This document shows positions 43,787-53,249 of a stretch of DNA of 56,397 nt, piece by piece (position 1 is the stretch's first letter; each line of letters starts with the position of its first letter). Source of the DNA: Suilimivivens sp964458255 (GTDB taxonomy: Bacteria > Bacillota > Clostridia > Lachnospirales > Lachnospiraceae); assembly GCA_964458255.1 (NCBI GenBank), contig CAYWHY010000004.1, positions 1 to 56,397 on the forward strand. The letters are read 5' to 3'. The translations under genes were made by a program, and so were the position numbers. Below the pieces are notes generated by a model, which was not told the origin of the DNA, searched no databases, and saw only the letters and a program-made list of their open reading frames with translations.

Positions 43787-46207
43787 TCAGCTTCTTAATT
43801 CCACTCCATACTGTTTATTTAATTGCTTAAGTATTTTTTTCACAAAGCCGTCTACTGATTCTGCCGTAAATGCTTCATCCTTCGGTGTAAATACTACCGT
43901 AAATGCCATACTCTTCTTATCAGCGGCAATCTGCTCACCTTCATAAATATCAAAGAGCGAAATCTTGGTGATATATTTACAGCTATCCTTCATAGCAGTC
44001 TCTATTTCACCACAGGTAATTTCCTTAGATACAACAAGTGCTAAATCTCTCTGCTCTTCCATGAATTTGGGAAGCGGAGTAAATACAGGCTTTTTACCAT
44101 ACCATTTTGCAACAATCTTTAAATCCATTTCCATGATAAACGCCTGTGTTCTTAAGTCGCAATCTTCGGCAATATCATAAGCCAGCTTTCCGAAATAACC
44201 GATTTCTACGCCTTCGCACATAATACGTGCTGTCTGATAAGGATGTAAAAATGTCTTGCTGTCATTTTCATAAGTAAATGTAAGCTGTAAGGTATCTGCA
44301 ATCTTCTCTGCAATACCTTTCATGGTATAGAAGGATTCCTTCTCACCAAAGATTCCTACGCAAAGTCTTGCCTTTTCATCGGGATACTGTGTAAGAGGAA
44401 GCTCATAAGGCCAGAATACATTGCCGATTTCAAATAATCTTCCTTCCAGATTTCCCTTTTTCTGATTACGCACAATCGCATTAATCATAGAGGCTGCAAG
44501 CGTCGTTCTCATCAGAGACAATTCCTCACTGATGGGATTGATAATTCTGATTGCTTTACGCTCCGGTGCATCTTCCGGTAATTTTAACATATCAAGGTCT
44601 GTAGGTGAAAAGAAGGAATAATGGATACATTCATAAGCACCTACGCCGCAAAGAGCCTTTTTCAGTTTCATTTCACTCTTCTGTGCCAAATTAAGTCCGC
44701 CAATGGTAACCTTTGCAGAAGGCATAAATGCAGGAATGACATGTTCGTAACCATACATACGGATTACTTCCTCTGCAATATCCTGATATGTCTCGACATC
44801 TTCACGGTATGCGGGAACCTGAAGAATCAAGTTATCTCCTTCCATCTTCGGCCCAAATGCCAGATTGGTCATAATCTTAAGAATCTCTTCACTTGGAACT
44901 GTGATACCTAAACATTTATTTACTTTTTCAATACTTACGGACAGTTCTTTAGGCTCTACACTGTTACCTGTATTTATATCCACATGTGTACGGGATACTT
45001 TCCCGCATTCTAACTCTTCGATTAAATGAAGGGCACGCTTCATAGCCATAACAGTTGCATATTCATCAACACCCTTTTCATAACGTGCACTGGAGTCCGA
45101 ACGTTTACCCAACGCTCTTGAAGTTCTTCTGATGTTGTCACGGGCAAATTTGGCAGACTCAAACAATACCGCACTTGTAGTCTCACGGATTTCGGAATTT
45201 AATCCGCCCATAACACCTGCCAAAGCCACAGGCTTTACTCCGTCACAGATTACCATATTGGCATCTGTAAGGCTTAATTCCTGATCATCCAAAGTGATAA
45301 TCTTCTCCCCGTTTGCCGCACGTCTTACATTGATAGCATTTCCTTCTAACGTCGAAAGGTCAAAAGCATGCATGGGCTGTCCTAACTCTTTTAAAATATA
45401 GTTTGTAATATCTACTACATTGGAAATGGCATCAATGCCAACCAGTGCAAGTCTTCTCTTCATCCATGCCGGTGACTCACCGATTTTTACGTCTGTTACA
45501 TAGTGTGCGCTGTATCTGGGGCACAAATCGGGGCAATCTACCTTTACGGTAAATCCTTTCAGTTCAGCATCTGTCTCTGTATAGCTTAAATCGGGCATCT
45601 TAAGCTCTGTTTCAAGTACAGCCGCCACTTCCCTTGCAATACCAAAGATACTCTGGCAATCGGGACGGTTTGCTGTAATGGCAATATCAAAAATCCAGTC
45701 ATCAAGTCCAAGGATGGGCTTAACGTCTGCACCAATCTCTGCATCTTCAGGCAAAACAAGAAGTCCGTTATATCCTGCGCCGGGATACATATTTTCACTG
45801 ACACCAAGCTCTACACCGGAACACATCATACCAAAGGATTCATATCCGCGAAGTTTGCCTTTTCCGATGGTCATAACGCCTTCTACCGTCTTGTGATCCT
45901 TAGCGGTAGCGTATACGGTTGCTCCCACCAAAGCTACCGGGAACTTTCCTCCCGCTGCTACATTGTCTGCTCCGCAGCAAATCTGGAACTGACCGTGCTT
46001 ACCGCAGTCTACCTGACATACATGTAAATGGGTATCGGGAATGGCTTCACAAGTAAGCACCTTTCCTACGACTACCTTACTGATGTCTTTGCCGACTTCA
46101 TACATTTCCTCTACTTCAAAACCACAGGAGAATAATTTGTCCTGCAATTCCTTTGGTGTAACATTGATATCAACATACTCTTTCAACCAGCTAAGTGGTG
46201 TAATCAT
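43787..46207 (-). CDS. pheT: Phenylalanine-tRNA ligase, beta subunit
   Basis: The 806-residue beta subunit of the alpha2-beta2 synthetase has an N-terminal tRNA-binding domain (about 40-155), then the B3/B4 editing domain, the B5 domain, the catalytic-like core and a C-terminal anticodon-binding FDX-ACB domain (about 715-806). The N-terminal MITPLSWLKEYVDI is typical. Length is normal. It follows pheS by 69 nt and should be controlled by the upstream T-box. Confidence 0.98.
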   Translation of the reverse strand: MITPLSWLKEYVDINVTPKELQDKLFSCGFEVEEMYEVGKDISKVVVGKVLTCEAIPDTHLHVCQVDCGKHGQFQICCGADNVAAGGKFPVALVGATVYATAKDHKTVEGVMTIGKGKLRGYESFGMMCSGVELGVSENMYPGAGYNGLLVLPEDAEIGADVKPILGLDDWIFDIAITANRPDCQSIFGIAREVAAVLETELKMPDLSYTETDAELKGFTVKVDCPDLCPRYSAHYVTDVKIGESPAWMKRRLALVGIDAISNVVDITNYILKELGQPMHAFDLSTLEGNAINVRRAANGEKIITLDDQELSLTDANMVICDGVKPVALAGVMGGLNSEIRETTSAVLFESAKFARDNIRRTSRALGKRSDSSARYEKGVDEYATVMAMKRALHLIEELECGKVSRTHVDINTGNSVEPKELSVSIEKVNKCLGITVPSEEILKIMTNLAFGPKMEGDNLILQVPAYREDVETYQDIAEEVIRMYGYEHVIPAFMPSAKVTIGGLNLAQKSEMKLKKALCGVGAYECIHYSFFSPTDLDMLKLPEDAPERKAIRIINPISEELSLMRTTLAASMINAIVRNQKKGNLEGRLFEIGNVFWPYELPLTQYPDEKARLCVGIFGEKESFYTMKGIAEKIADTLQLTFTYENDSKTFLHPYQTARIMCEGVEIGYFGKLAYDIAEDCDLRTQAFIMEMDLKIVAKWYGKKPVFTPLPKFMEEQRDLALVVSKEITCGEIETAMKDSCKYITKISLFDIYEGEQIAADKKSMAFTVVFTPKDEAFTAESVDGFVKKILKQLNKQYGVELRS

Positions 46208-46276
46208 ATCTGTTTACCTTACCTTTCTGTTTGTATTATTCCATTTATCCGTTCTTTTAGTACTCGTAAAAATCCC

Positions 46277-47302
46277 TTAATCGTTTAACTGCTTTAACAC
46301 ACGCAAATCAGATTCAAATAATAATTTAATATTATTGATGCCGTATTTTAACATTGCCGTACGTTCAATACCGATACCGAATGCCAATCCACTGTATTCA
46401 TTCGGATCGATTCCGCAATTTTCAAGCACTTTATTGTTTACGATGCCTGCACCTAAAATTTCAATCCAACCGGTTCCCTTGCAAAGCTTACATCCTTTTC
46501 CTCCGCACTCAAAGCAGCTGCAATCCACTTCTACGGAAGGCTCTGTGAAAGGGAAATAAGAAGGACGAAGTCTTGTTTTGGTATCTTCTCCATATATTTT
46601 CTTTACAAAAACATCCAGCATTCCCTGCAAGTCACAAAGTGTGATTCCCTTATCTACCACAAGACCTTCCATCTGTGTAAACATAGGGGAATGTGTTGCG
46701 TCATCATCAGAACGGAATACTTTGCCGGGAGATAAAATTTTAATCGGCGGCTTTTTGTTTTCCATTACATGAATCTGGCCTGCACTTGTTTGTGTCCTTA
46801 AAAGGAACTCAGGAGATAAATAGAAAGTATCCTGCATATCTCTGGCAGGGTGATCCTTAGGCGTATTAAGTGCCGTAAAGTTATAATAATCCGTTTCGAT
46901 TTCAGCTCCCTCGAAAATCTCAAATCCCATTCCGGAGAAGATATCGATAAGCTGATTGCGAATCAAGGTAATAGGATGAAGATTACCCTCCTCGGTTTCT
47001 ACTGCCGGAAGAGATATATCAATCTTTTCGGACTCATATCTTTGCTGCAATTCCTTTGCCTTCATCTTTACATCAAGTTCCCCAAGGAAGCCAAGTGCCC
47101 ATTCTTTCAACGCATTGACACCCTTACCATAATCAGCTCTCTGCTCAGGAGGGATGTTCTTCATCTCTCTCATTAACAGACCGATTTTACCTGCTTTACC
47201 ATCCAAAAACTTCTTTTTGAACTCATATACTTCTTTTGAGGAATCAAGTTCCTCCGCACCGGAAATAATTTCCTGCTTAATCTGCTCTAAATTTGCGTTC
47301 AT
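46277..47302 (-). CDS. pheS: Phenylalanine-tRNA ligase, alpha subunit
   Basis: The 341-residue catalytic subunit has an N-terminal coiled coil (about 1-85) and the class II core with motif 2 (HATS-type segment DDATHSPMFTQMEGLVVD) and motif 3 (GLAFGIGIERTAML). It lacks nothing expected. I chose the ATG at 47302 because AAGGAAG lies 7 nt upstream and the family starts here; the longer in-frame start at 47368 would fall within the T-box terminator stem. Transcription should depend on uncharged tRNA-Phe. Confidence 0.98.
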   Translation of the reverse strand: MNANLEQIKQEIISGAEELDSSKEVYEFKKKFLDGKAGKIGLLMREMKNIPPEQRADYGKGVNALKEWALGFLGELDVKMKAKELQQRYESEKIDISLPAVETEEGNLHPITLIRNQLIDIFSGMGFEIFEGAEIETDYYNFTALNTPKDHPARDMQDTFYLSPEFLLRTQTSAGQIHVMENKKPPIKILSPGKVFRSDDDATHSPMFTQMEGLVVDKGITLCDLQGMLDVFVKKIYGEDTKTRLRPSYFPFTEPSVEVDCSCFECGGKGCKLCKGTGWIEILGAGIVNNKVLENCGIDPNEYSGLAFGIGIERTAMLKYGINNIKLLFESDLRVLKQLND

Positions 47303-47341
47303 TACTTTCTTCCTTTCTTTCTGTTTTCTCCGTTTATACGC

Positions 47342-47575
47342 AAAAAATCCCTTGTATGAAAAATACAAGGGACGAATATAATCCGCGGTACCACCCAGAT
47401 TCCTGCCATATCGGCAGACTCTTCATTCACTTAACGCGTGTCACGTTCAGGTCTACTCACAAATCACCTGAATATTCTCACTGTGTTTGCTTCAACCTGA
47501 CAGCTCCGGTGGGAAATTCATATCATCATCTGAACTTAAGGAAGCTTTCAACCGATGACTTCCTCTCTCTGTAAG
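47342..47575 (-). promoter_or_regulatory. T-box leader of pheST
   Basis: On the minus strand the T-box signature CTGGGTGGTACCGCGG (around 47382-47398) precedes a terminator with a 9-bp stem (47363-47371 with 47349-47357) and a T-run. The conserved bases near the 5' end read AGAGAGAGGAAG (from about 47570). A UUC triplet (minus strand of 47513-47515), read as a Phe codon, is the likely specifier. Uncharged tRNA-Phe should favour the antiterminator and expression of pheS and pheT. It fills most of the stretch between pheS and yihY; 47576-47655 holds the leader's promoter region, with a weak TTGTAA/TAAGTA candidate. Confidence 0.95.
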
Positions 47576-47655
47576 AAAACAATGTACTACTTAACACCTT
47601 CATAGCCTTTTACAATAAATAACTATTATCAGTTTAGTAGAGTTTTTCCGAAAAG

Positions 47656-48516
47656 TCAAGCATTTCCCTCTTTTTTCTTATCTTTACCGATAAAAAACTG
47701 AAAGGCGGGTTTAAAATATCTGTTGAGGAATGCCCCTGCAAGAATCATATACATACAGGAATATAACCAGAGCATGAATACAATAATTGCCGCCAATCTT
47801 CCATATGTATTAAATCCATTAAAAAGATTGATGTAAACAGAAAATCCCCATGTAATAAAATTCCATCCTATAGTTGCCACAACTGCTCCCGGAAGCTGTG
47901 TTTTAAAGCGTTGCTGTTTCCCCGGAACATGTGTATAAATCAGTGCTATGGCAATAGTCAACACCACCCATGCAAACAAAATTTTAAACTGCATCAAAAA
48001 ATCAAATAAATATCCCGCTTTTGGAATTCTGCTTTCCAAAATACCAACAAGGGAATTACCAAACACCAAAACCACAAGCGAAAGCAGCATCAATACCAAA
48101 ATCAATACGGTATAAAAACTGGCAACTAAACGGAGCACAAAATAGTTTCTGTTTTCTTCCAAATCATGTACTGCATTCAATCCTCTCATAAGTGCCAGAA
48201 TTCCTTTTCCTGCTGACCAGATGGTTGCCACTGCCGTAACGGAAATCACCCCGATTGACTTGTCATACACATCCGAAATCATTCCAATCATCAAAGAATC
48301 CATACTGCTCGGAGTAATACCCGTTACTACACTCATCAGGACCGACTCTGTAAGCGGTGTATATGGAATCAGCGCACACAAAAGCATCAACATAGGAAGC
48401 AGCGACAAAAAAAGGAAAAATGCTGTGCTTGCTGCAAAAGTATTTATATTCTTTTTTCGCATATATTGAGCAAAATCATATCCGACAAAAAACAGTTTTT
48501 TTAACATATAGGGCAT
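47656..48516 (-). CDS. YihY/BrkB-family membrane protein
   Basis: The 286-residue protein has six predicted helices and the YihY/UPF0761 features: AASTAFFLFLSLLPMLMLL near the N-terminus, and PGAVVATIGWNFITWGFSVYI and YGRLAAIIVFMLWLYSCMYM in the C-terminal half. Its function is unproven; the old names ribonuclease BN and virulence factor do not fit current knowledge of the family. It follows the SpoIID-like gene by 11 nt. The ATG at 48516 has only a weak GAAAG nearby, and an in-frame ATG three codons on is possible. Confidence 0.92.
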   Translation of the reverse strand: MPYMLKKLFFVGYDFAQYMRKKNINTFAASTAFFLFLSLLPMLMLLCALIPYTPLTESVLMSVVTGITPSSMDSLMIGMISDVYDKSIGVISVTAVATIWSAGKGILALMRGLNAVHDLEENRNYFVLRLVASFYTVLILVLMLLSLVVLVFGNSLVGILESRIPKAGYLFDFLMQFKILFAWVVLTIAIALIYTHVPGKQQRFKTQLPGAVVATIGWNFITWGFSVYINLFNGFNTYGRLAAIIVFMLWLYSCMYMILAGAFLNRYFKPAFQFFIGKDKKKEGNA

Positions 48517-48527
48517 CCAACTTTCTG

Positions 48528-50906
48528 TTAATACATTTTTTTCAACTCACAATCAGAATAAAAAAACGCCATAATTTCATTGCTGTCCATTCCCCTTTGT
48601 GCCATAACTTTCGCACCATTCTGGCTCATCCCAACACCATGACCATAACCGCCTCCTATTATCTCAAAACCTGTTACCTCATCCTTTTCTTTTATCGTAT
48701 CTATAATCAGATAAGCACTTGGCAAAAGCTGCCCGTTTTTAACTTCACTTCCGTCCTGTCTTGTAACACTGCCGCCGTTATTTAAGATGTATCTTACATT
48801 ATATTCCGAAACAATTTTATATGTGCCGCTATCTGTCTCTAAAAGCAGTTCATCTATTACGCCGCCCGCCCTTCGCTTACAACACACAATGTCATATATT
48901 TCCTCAAATTCTTTCGGTTCTTTGCTTTCAAACACCGGTTGCGACGATTCCGCTTCCGGGTTTTGGGTAAGCACTTTAGCGTTATCTGTCCTATAACGGC
49001 TGTACAACCTCTCATACAACACGGAAACCTCTAAGTCATCTACTTTATAAGACCAGCGATACCACGGCTCCTCTTTTTCATAATCAGATTCGCCTACTGT
49101 GAGAAGATATTCCCGCATGACATCATCCGTTTTCATTGCTTCTTCCTCTTCTTCTACTTCGGAAATATGTTTTGCGATTAGATAGGGATATTTCTCTGCG
49201 TTATCATCCTGCCACACCCCTGCATCCGCTCCGAATCCACAGGAAGTTGAATAATAATACGTGTTTACCGGTTCCCCTTCGTAAAGCAGCATCTGTCCGG
49301 TTGTCTCTTTTACTGCTTTAGTTGAATTCACATTTTCCGCAATATTGTTGTATACCTGATAGCTCACACTGTCATCTACATTGGCACCGATATTGCCAAG
49401 CCCGGGTGCCGTCAAATATTGATAAGCATAAGTCCTTGCACAAATTGCCTGTGACTTTAATGCTTCCGGCTGATAAGACGCCGGCATTTCACTGGGCACA
49501 ACAGAATATAAATATTCCTCCAGCAAAAGTTCGTTGATGAGCAGAAGTCCCTCATCTGCTTTGGCAATTTCCAAACTTCCGCGATAGGCCGGAATCCCCT
49601 GATTTCTTTCTAAAGAAAGCACCTCTGTTTTGCCGGACTGAACAAGTGGAGTAATCAACACCCTATCTCCCTTTAAATAATCACTTTCTTCCTCAAAAAT
49701 GATTTTTTCTCCTGCCCGGACCACTTCTGTTTCCCGTTCATCATAGAACCCATAAGCAATTTTCAAATCACAGTCTGCTCTAATCTCTATCTTATCATGA
49801 TACAATGCAGCAAACTGATTTGTCTTAATCGCAACACGAATACTCTCCATATTCTCTTTTCGCATAATAAGAACGGCACATACTTTTCCGTCCTCCAACA
49901 CAAAATCCGCAAAATCATATCCTATTTGCAGCTTATCAAGACTTTCCTCCCGTAACTCCTCATACAAACGGTATACTCTACATTCCTCAAGAATTTCAAA
50001 TGTGCCCTCTCCCTGTAATTCCAGTTCCGTTTCCGAAATACGAAGCAGCTTTCCACTGACTCTCTCCTGTTTAGCTTTTACAGCACTCAGTACACCTTCC
50101 CTGAAAGTCAAATCGGTAATCATTTCCCTTGTAAGTTTTCCTGCATTTTTCGCATTTTCAAGTGCACACTTAACTTCAAATCCCTGCCAGAAAAACTGTA
50201 TGCTTTCCTCATTTTTCTCCATAACCCAGACATTTTTTAAATAAAACTTGTCATCTTTGCTTTCCCTTATCGTCAAAAGTACTTTGTCTGCCATATATGC
50301 CGTCACGGTTTCAAAATAATGTTGCTTAAACTCCTCGGAACGATATTTATACACCCTCCCTTTATTCGTCAAAATACAGTTTTCTCCTATCTTTTTCGCA
50401 AGCAAATTTTCATTTCCCGTGAGAATATTGATTTCTGTTTTCTTTACCCTCTCCTGCAGGCCATATCTGGCAAGCAGTTTGTCATAGACCTGATACCAAT
50501 CTTCTTTCAGAACATAAAAGTCGTCTTTGTATTTGCCCTTAAGAGATAATTCTTCACTTACCACTCCCTCCAAAATCCCTAATATCTCTATGTAGCTTTC
50601 ATAAGAAAGTACCTCTTCTTTCTTTTCTATCAAAGATTGCTTTAAGGCAGATAGTTCCGCATGTTTCTGCGCTCCTGTTGTGGTTTCTTCACTCATGATT
50701 TCTTCACTCTGATTCCGGGATTCAACCACTCCGCTTTTATCAAGGATTTCTTCTGCTAAAATAAAGACATCCTCTGTCTTTATCCCTTCTCCTTTCGGCT
50801 GTTTTAACTGAAAGTCCGTCTCATCTTTATGAATAAGCCAAATAAGGCAAATCACACAAACAACAATAATTACCAGCTTCAAAAAAATTCTGTCTTTTTC
50901 TTTCAT
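48528..50906 (-). CDS. SpoIID/LytB-domain protein with long N-terminal region
   Basis: The 792-residue protein has an N-terminal membrane helix (about 8-26) and about 440 residues of charged, mixed sequence with no domain I recognise. The SpoIID amidase-enhancer/lytic transglycosylase domain follows (about 455-790), with LLLEEYLYSVVPSEMP, KSQAICARTYAYQY and the terminal GYGHGVGMSQNGAKVMA block. SpoIID degrades peptidoglycan during engulfment in sporulation, but classical SpoIID is about 340 residues. This larger form may act in spore formation or general wall remodelling. The ATG follows AGGGGA. Confidence 0.9.
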   Translation of the reverse strand: MKEKDRIFLKLVIIVVCVICLIWLIHKDETDFQLKQPKGEGIKTEDVFILAEEILDKSGVVESRNQSEEIMSEETTTGAQKHAELSALKQSLIEKKEEVLSYESYIEILGILEGVVSEELSLKGKYKDDFYVLKEDWYQVYDKLLARYGLQERVKKTEINILTGNENLLAKKIGENCILTNKGRVYKYRSEEFKQHYFETVTAYMADKVLLTIRESKDDKFYLKNVWVMEKNEESIQFFWQGFEVKCALENAKNAGKLTREMITDLTFREGVLSAVKAKQERVSGKLLRISETELELQGEGTFEILEECRVYRLYEELREESLDKLQIGYDFADFVLEDGKVCAVLIMRKENMESIRVAIKTNQFAALYHDKIEIRADCDLKIAYGFYDERETEVVRAGEKIIFEEESDYLKGDRVLITPLVQSGKTEVLSLERNQGIPAYRGSLEIAKADEGLLLINELLLEEYLYSVVPSEMPASYQPEALKSQAICARTYAYQYLTAPGLGNIGANVDDSVSYQVYNNIAENVNSTKAVKETTGQMLLYEGEPVNTYYYSTSCGFGADAGVWQDDNAEKYPYLIAKHISEVEEEEEAMKTDDVMREYLLTVGESDYEKEEPWYRWSYKVDDLEVSVLYERLYSRYRTDNAKVLTQNPEAESSQPVFESKEPKEFEEIYDIVCCKRRAGGVIDELLLETDSGTYKIVSEYNVRYILNNGGSVTRQDGSEVKNGQLLPSAYLIIDTIKEKDEVTGFEIIGGGYGHGVGMSQNGAKVMAQRGMDSNEIMAFFYSDCELKKMY

Positions 50907-50964
50907 AAATTCCCCTGTTACGTCTTCGCCATCAGCATCTGTGCTACTTTCGGTCTGATTTTTA

Positions 50965-51004
50965 ACAAAAGAAAAGCAGCCAACTATGGCTGCTTTTCTT
51001 TTGT
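50965..51004 (-). terminator. Strong terminator after the 6S-like RNA (bidirectional in form)
   Basis: A 17-bp stem (50965-50981 with 50988-51004, 6-nt loop) contains GC-rich GCAGCC/GGCTGC at the tip and A/T runs at the base, giving T-rich 3' ends on both strands. It follows the 6S-like RNA on the minus strand. The remaining 50907-50964 holds only the leader of the SpoIID-like gene. Confidence 0.85.
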
Positions 51005-51193
51005 CATCCCCAAAATGCCGGTTCCTGTCTTTTGACTCCTAGCTATGCCAGGTGGGTAACCGCAACCTATGCTTTTGCCTTCCCTTCCAATCCTTCTTAC
51101 GAAGTGAGGGCTTGACAGCCACAAGGTAATGTAGGAATCCCGTTTAAAGTATCTGTAGGTTCAAAATAACAGGAGTTGTCGCACATTCCAGGT
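51005..51193 (-). ncRNA. ssrS: Probable 6S RNA
   Basis: The roughly 190-nt transcript folds as a rod from nested complementary blocks: 51024-51027 with 51189-51192, 51035-51040 with 51171-51176 and 51064-51069 with 51156-51161. A CTTC-GTAA-GAAG apex lies at 51093-51104. Internal bubbles lie between the blocks, as in 6S RNA, which binds the sigma-A RNA polymerase holoenzyme. It has its own promoter and a strong terminator and no reading frame. The identification rests on size, shape and the clostridial-like TTTTGAACCTACAG segment. Confidence 0.7.
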
Positions 51194-51200
51194 TACTTTA

Positions 51201-51229
51201 ATTATATCCAATACATAGGTAAAATACAA
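51201..51229 (-). promoter_or_regulatory. Promoter of the 6S-like RNA
   Basis: The minus strand reads TTGTAT, a 17-bp spacer and a perfect TATAAT. The predicted start near 51194 agrees with the outermost pairing of the RNA. I see nothing further in 51230-51307. Confidence 0.7.
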
Positions 51230-51307
51230 CTGGAAAAATTAACTTCATTTTCATGTACCACTTATACAAACTCCATAATTAGTTTACCCTATTTAGTGTT
51301 GTCTGCC

Positions 51308-51325
51308 GGAAAAGCATGCTTTTCC
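51308..51325 (-). terminator. Possible terminator after the glycosyltransferase gene
   Basis: GGAAAAGCATGCTTTTCC is a perfect palindrome directly after the stop codon. It would form a 7-bp stem with a 4-nt loop whose 3' arm holds TTTT. No further T-run follows, so termination may be partial. Confidence 0.45.
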
Positions 51326-51326
51326 C

Positions 51327-52280
51327 CTAATCTTCTTCATTCAAAAACTGTTCTACGATAAATCTCGGTCTTGCTTTCGTCTCCAAGTAAATCTTACCGA
51401 TATATTCACCAACTACGCCAAGTGAAAGTAAAATCAAACCACCAATCGCCCAAACGGAAACCATAAGGGTTGTCCATCCTGCAATAGTTTCTCCGGTAAA
51501 ATGTCTGTAAAAGCTGTAAATCAGCATACCGATACTTACCAAAAAGATAAAAAATCCAAGTCCGGTAATCATTCTGATAGGTTTAATACTTAAGGAAGTA
51601 ATACCTTCTACCGCAAAAGAAAGCATCTTGCCTAAAGGATACTTACTCTTTCCGGCAAACCGCTCTCCTCTTTCATAATATACTACATCAAAGGAATATC
51701 CGATCATGGGAACAACGCCCCGAAGGAACAAATTAACTTCTCCGAACTCTGCCAAGCCTTCCAGTGCACGCTTACTCATCAGACGGTAATCAGCATGATT
51801 AAATACGGTATTAGCTCCCATTAAATTCATTAATTTATAAAATCCCTCTGCTGTTGCTTTCTTAAAAAAAGTATCTTTGGCACGGCTGCTTCTGACACCG
51901 TAGACAATGTCAATACCGCCCAAATATTTATCAACCATTTTATCCACAGCATCGATATCATCCTGCAAATCCGCATCCATGGAAATCACCATATCAGCAT
52001 GGTCTTTCACTGTCATAAGACCGGCAAGAAGCGCATTCTGATGCCCTCTGTTTCTGCTTAAATTAATACCGCCAAAAACAGTATCCTGCTCATGCAGGGA
52101 ACAGATAATTTCCCAAGTCTTGTCCTTGGAACCGTCATTGACAAAAACAATACGGCTGGCTTTATCTATTTTCCCCTTTTCTACTAAAGATACTATTTTT
52201 TCCTTTAATCTTTGGGCAGTCTCCGGCAAAACCTCTTCTTCATTATAACAGGGGATTACCAGATATAATTTATTGTTCAT
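51327..52280 (-). CDS. Family 2 glycosyltransferase, GtrB/DPM-like
   Basis: The 317-residue enzyme has a GT-A catalytic domain (about 1-230) with VIPCYNEEEVLPE, VNDGSKDKTW and the DADLQDD metal site, then two C-terminal helices (about 235-255 and 270-295). This is the layout of GtrB/YkcC-type transferases that load a sugar onto undecaprenyl phosphate for wall or surface polymers. The donor is unknown. I chose the ATG at 52280 because AGGAGG lies 9 nt upstream and the family starts here. The partner flippase is not in the window. Confidence 0.94.
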   Translation of the reverse strand: MNNKLYLVIPCYNEEEVLPETAQRLKEKIVSLVEKGKIDKASRIVFVNDGSKDKTWEIICSLHEQDTVFGGINLSRNRGHQNALLAGLMTVKDHADMVISMDADLQDDIDAVDKMVDKYLGGIDIVYGVRSSRAKDTFFKKATAEGFYKLMNLMGANTVFNHADYRLMSKRALEGLAEFGEVNLFLRGVVPMIGYSFDVVYYERGERFAGKSKYPLGKMLSFAVEGITSLSIKPIRMITGLGFFIFLVSIGMLIYSFYRHFTGETIAGWTTLMVSVWAIGGLILLSLGVVGEYIGKIYLETKARPRFIVEQFLNEED

Positions 52281-52353
52281 GGCAGAAAGCCTCCTAAACT
52301 TACTTAATTCTACGCATTTAAAGTATAACACATTTTTGCCAATTGTTACAGTA

Positions 52354-52398
52354 TATAAAAATCCCGATACAAAAACAATCAAATTTCTGTATCGGGAT
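52354..52398 (-). terminator. Terminator of the gap-pgk-tpiA run
   Basis: On the minus strand an 11-bp perfect stem (ATCCCGATACA/TGTATCGGGAT, 16-nt loop) is followed by TTTTATA, 32 nt past the tpiA stop. Confidence 0.85.
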
Positions 52399-52430
52399 AA
52401 CTTATTTTACCTTTACTCAGAAACCGCTAA

Positions 52431-53177
52431 TTAGTAATTAACGATTTTACCAAAGTCCGCCTTAAGGGAAGCTCCACCAACAAGGCCACCGTCGATGTCA
52501 GGCTGTGCAAATAATTCAGCTGCATTAGCTGCATTTACAGAACCGCCGTACTGGATACGAACTGCTTCTGCTGTAGCTGCATCATACATCTCAGCGATGC
52601 AATCACGGATTCCCTTACATACTTCCTGAGCCTGCTCAGTTGTAGCTGTCTTACCTGTACCGATTGCCCAGATAGGTTCGTAAGCGATTACCATACCTTT
52701 AACCTGATCAGCTGTTACATCAACTAGATCGGACTTAATCTGAAGTCTGATCCAATCCATAGTAACGCCCATTTCTCTCTGCTCAAGAGTTTCACCACAG
52801 CAAAGAATAGGTGTAAGACCTGCTTCAAGAGCCTTTTTAACCTTCTTGTTTAATAAAGCGTCATCTTCCTTGAAGTAGTCACGTCTCTCGGAATGTCCGA
52901 TGATAACATACTTAACACCTGCATCTTTTAACATAGCTGCGGAGATTTCTCCTGTGTAAGCACCTTTTTCTTCAAAGTACATATTTTCTGCACCAACTTC
53001 AACGTTTGTTCCCTTAACTGCTTCTACAACGGGAACGATGTCGATTGCGGGTACACAGTAAACTACGTCTACTGTTTCAGACTTTACAAGGTCTTTTAAT
53101 TCTGAACATAATGCAACGGCTTCACTGGGAGTCATATTCATTTTCCAGTTGCCGGCTACGATTTTCTTTCTTGCCAT
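52431..53177 (-). CDS. tpiA: Triose-phosphate isomerase
   Basis: The 248-residue TIM-barrel enzyme interconverts dihydroxyacetone phosphate and glyceraldehyde 3-phosphate. The catalytic residues are visible: Lys in AGNWKMN, His in IGHSERR and Glu in AYEPIWAIGTGKTA. The phosphate loop YGGSVNAANA is also present. It follows pgk by 72 nt in a gap-pgk-tpiA order typical of Firmicutes, and the strong terminator downstream ends the group. Confidence 0.99.
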   Translation of the reverse strand: MARKKIVAGNWKMNMTPSEAVALCSELKDLVKSETVDVVYCVPAIDIVPVVEAVKGTNVEVGAENMYFEEKGAYTGEISAAMLKDAGVKYVIIGHSERRDYFKEDDALLNKKVKKALEAGLTPILCCGETLEQREMGVTMDWIRLQIKSDLVDVTADQVKGMVIAYEPIWAIGTGKTATTEQAQEVCKGIRDCIAEMYDAATAEAVRIQYGGSVNAANAAELFAQPDIDGGLVGGASLKADFGKIVNY

Positions 53178-53249
53178 TTTGTTTTCCTCATTTCTTTATA
53201 TTTTGCCCTCCAGCACTCGCAACTGCCCGGATCATTTCATTATCCCAAA

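Noticed and set aside
47303..47368. Longer N-terminus for pheS
   Set aside because: The extra residues would be encoded by the T-box terminator stem, and the family start with a good ribosome site is at 47302.
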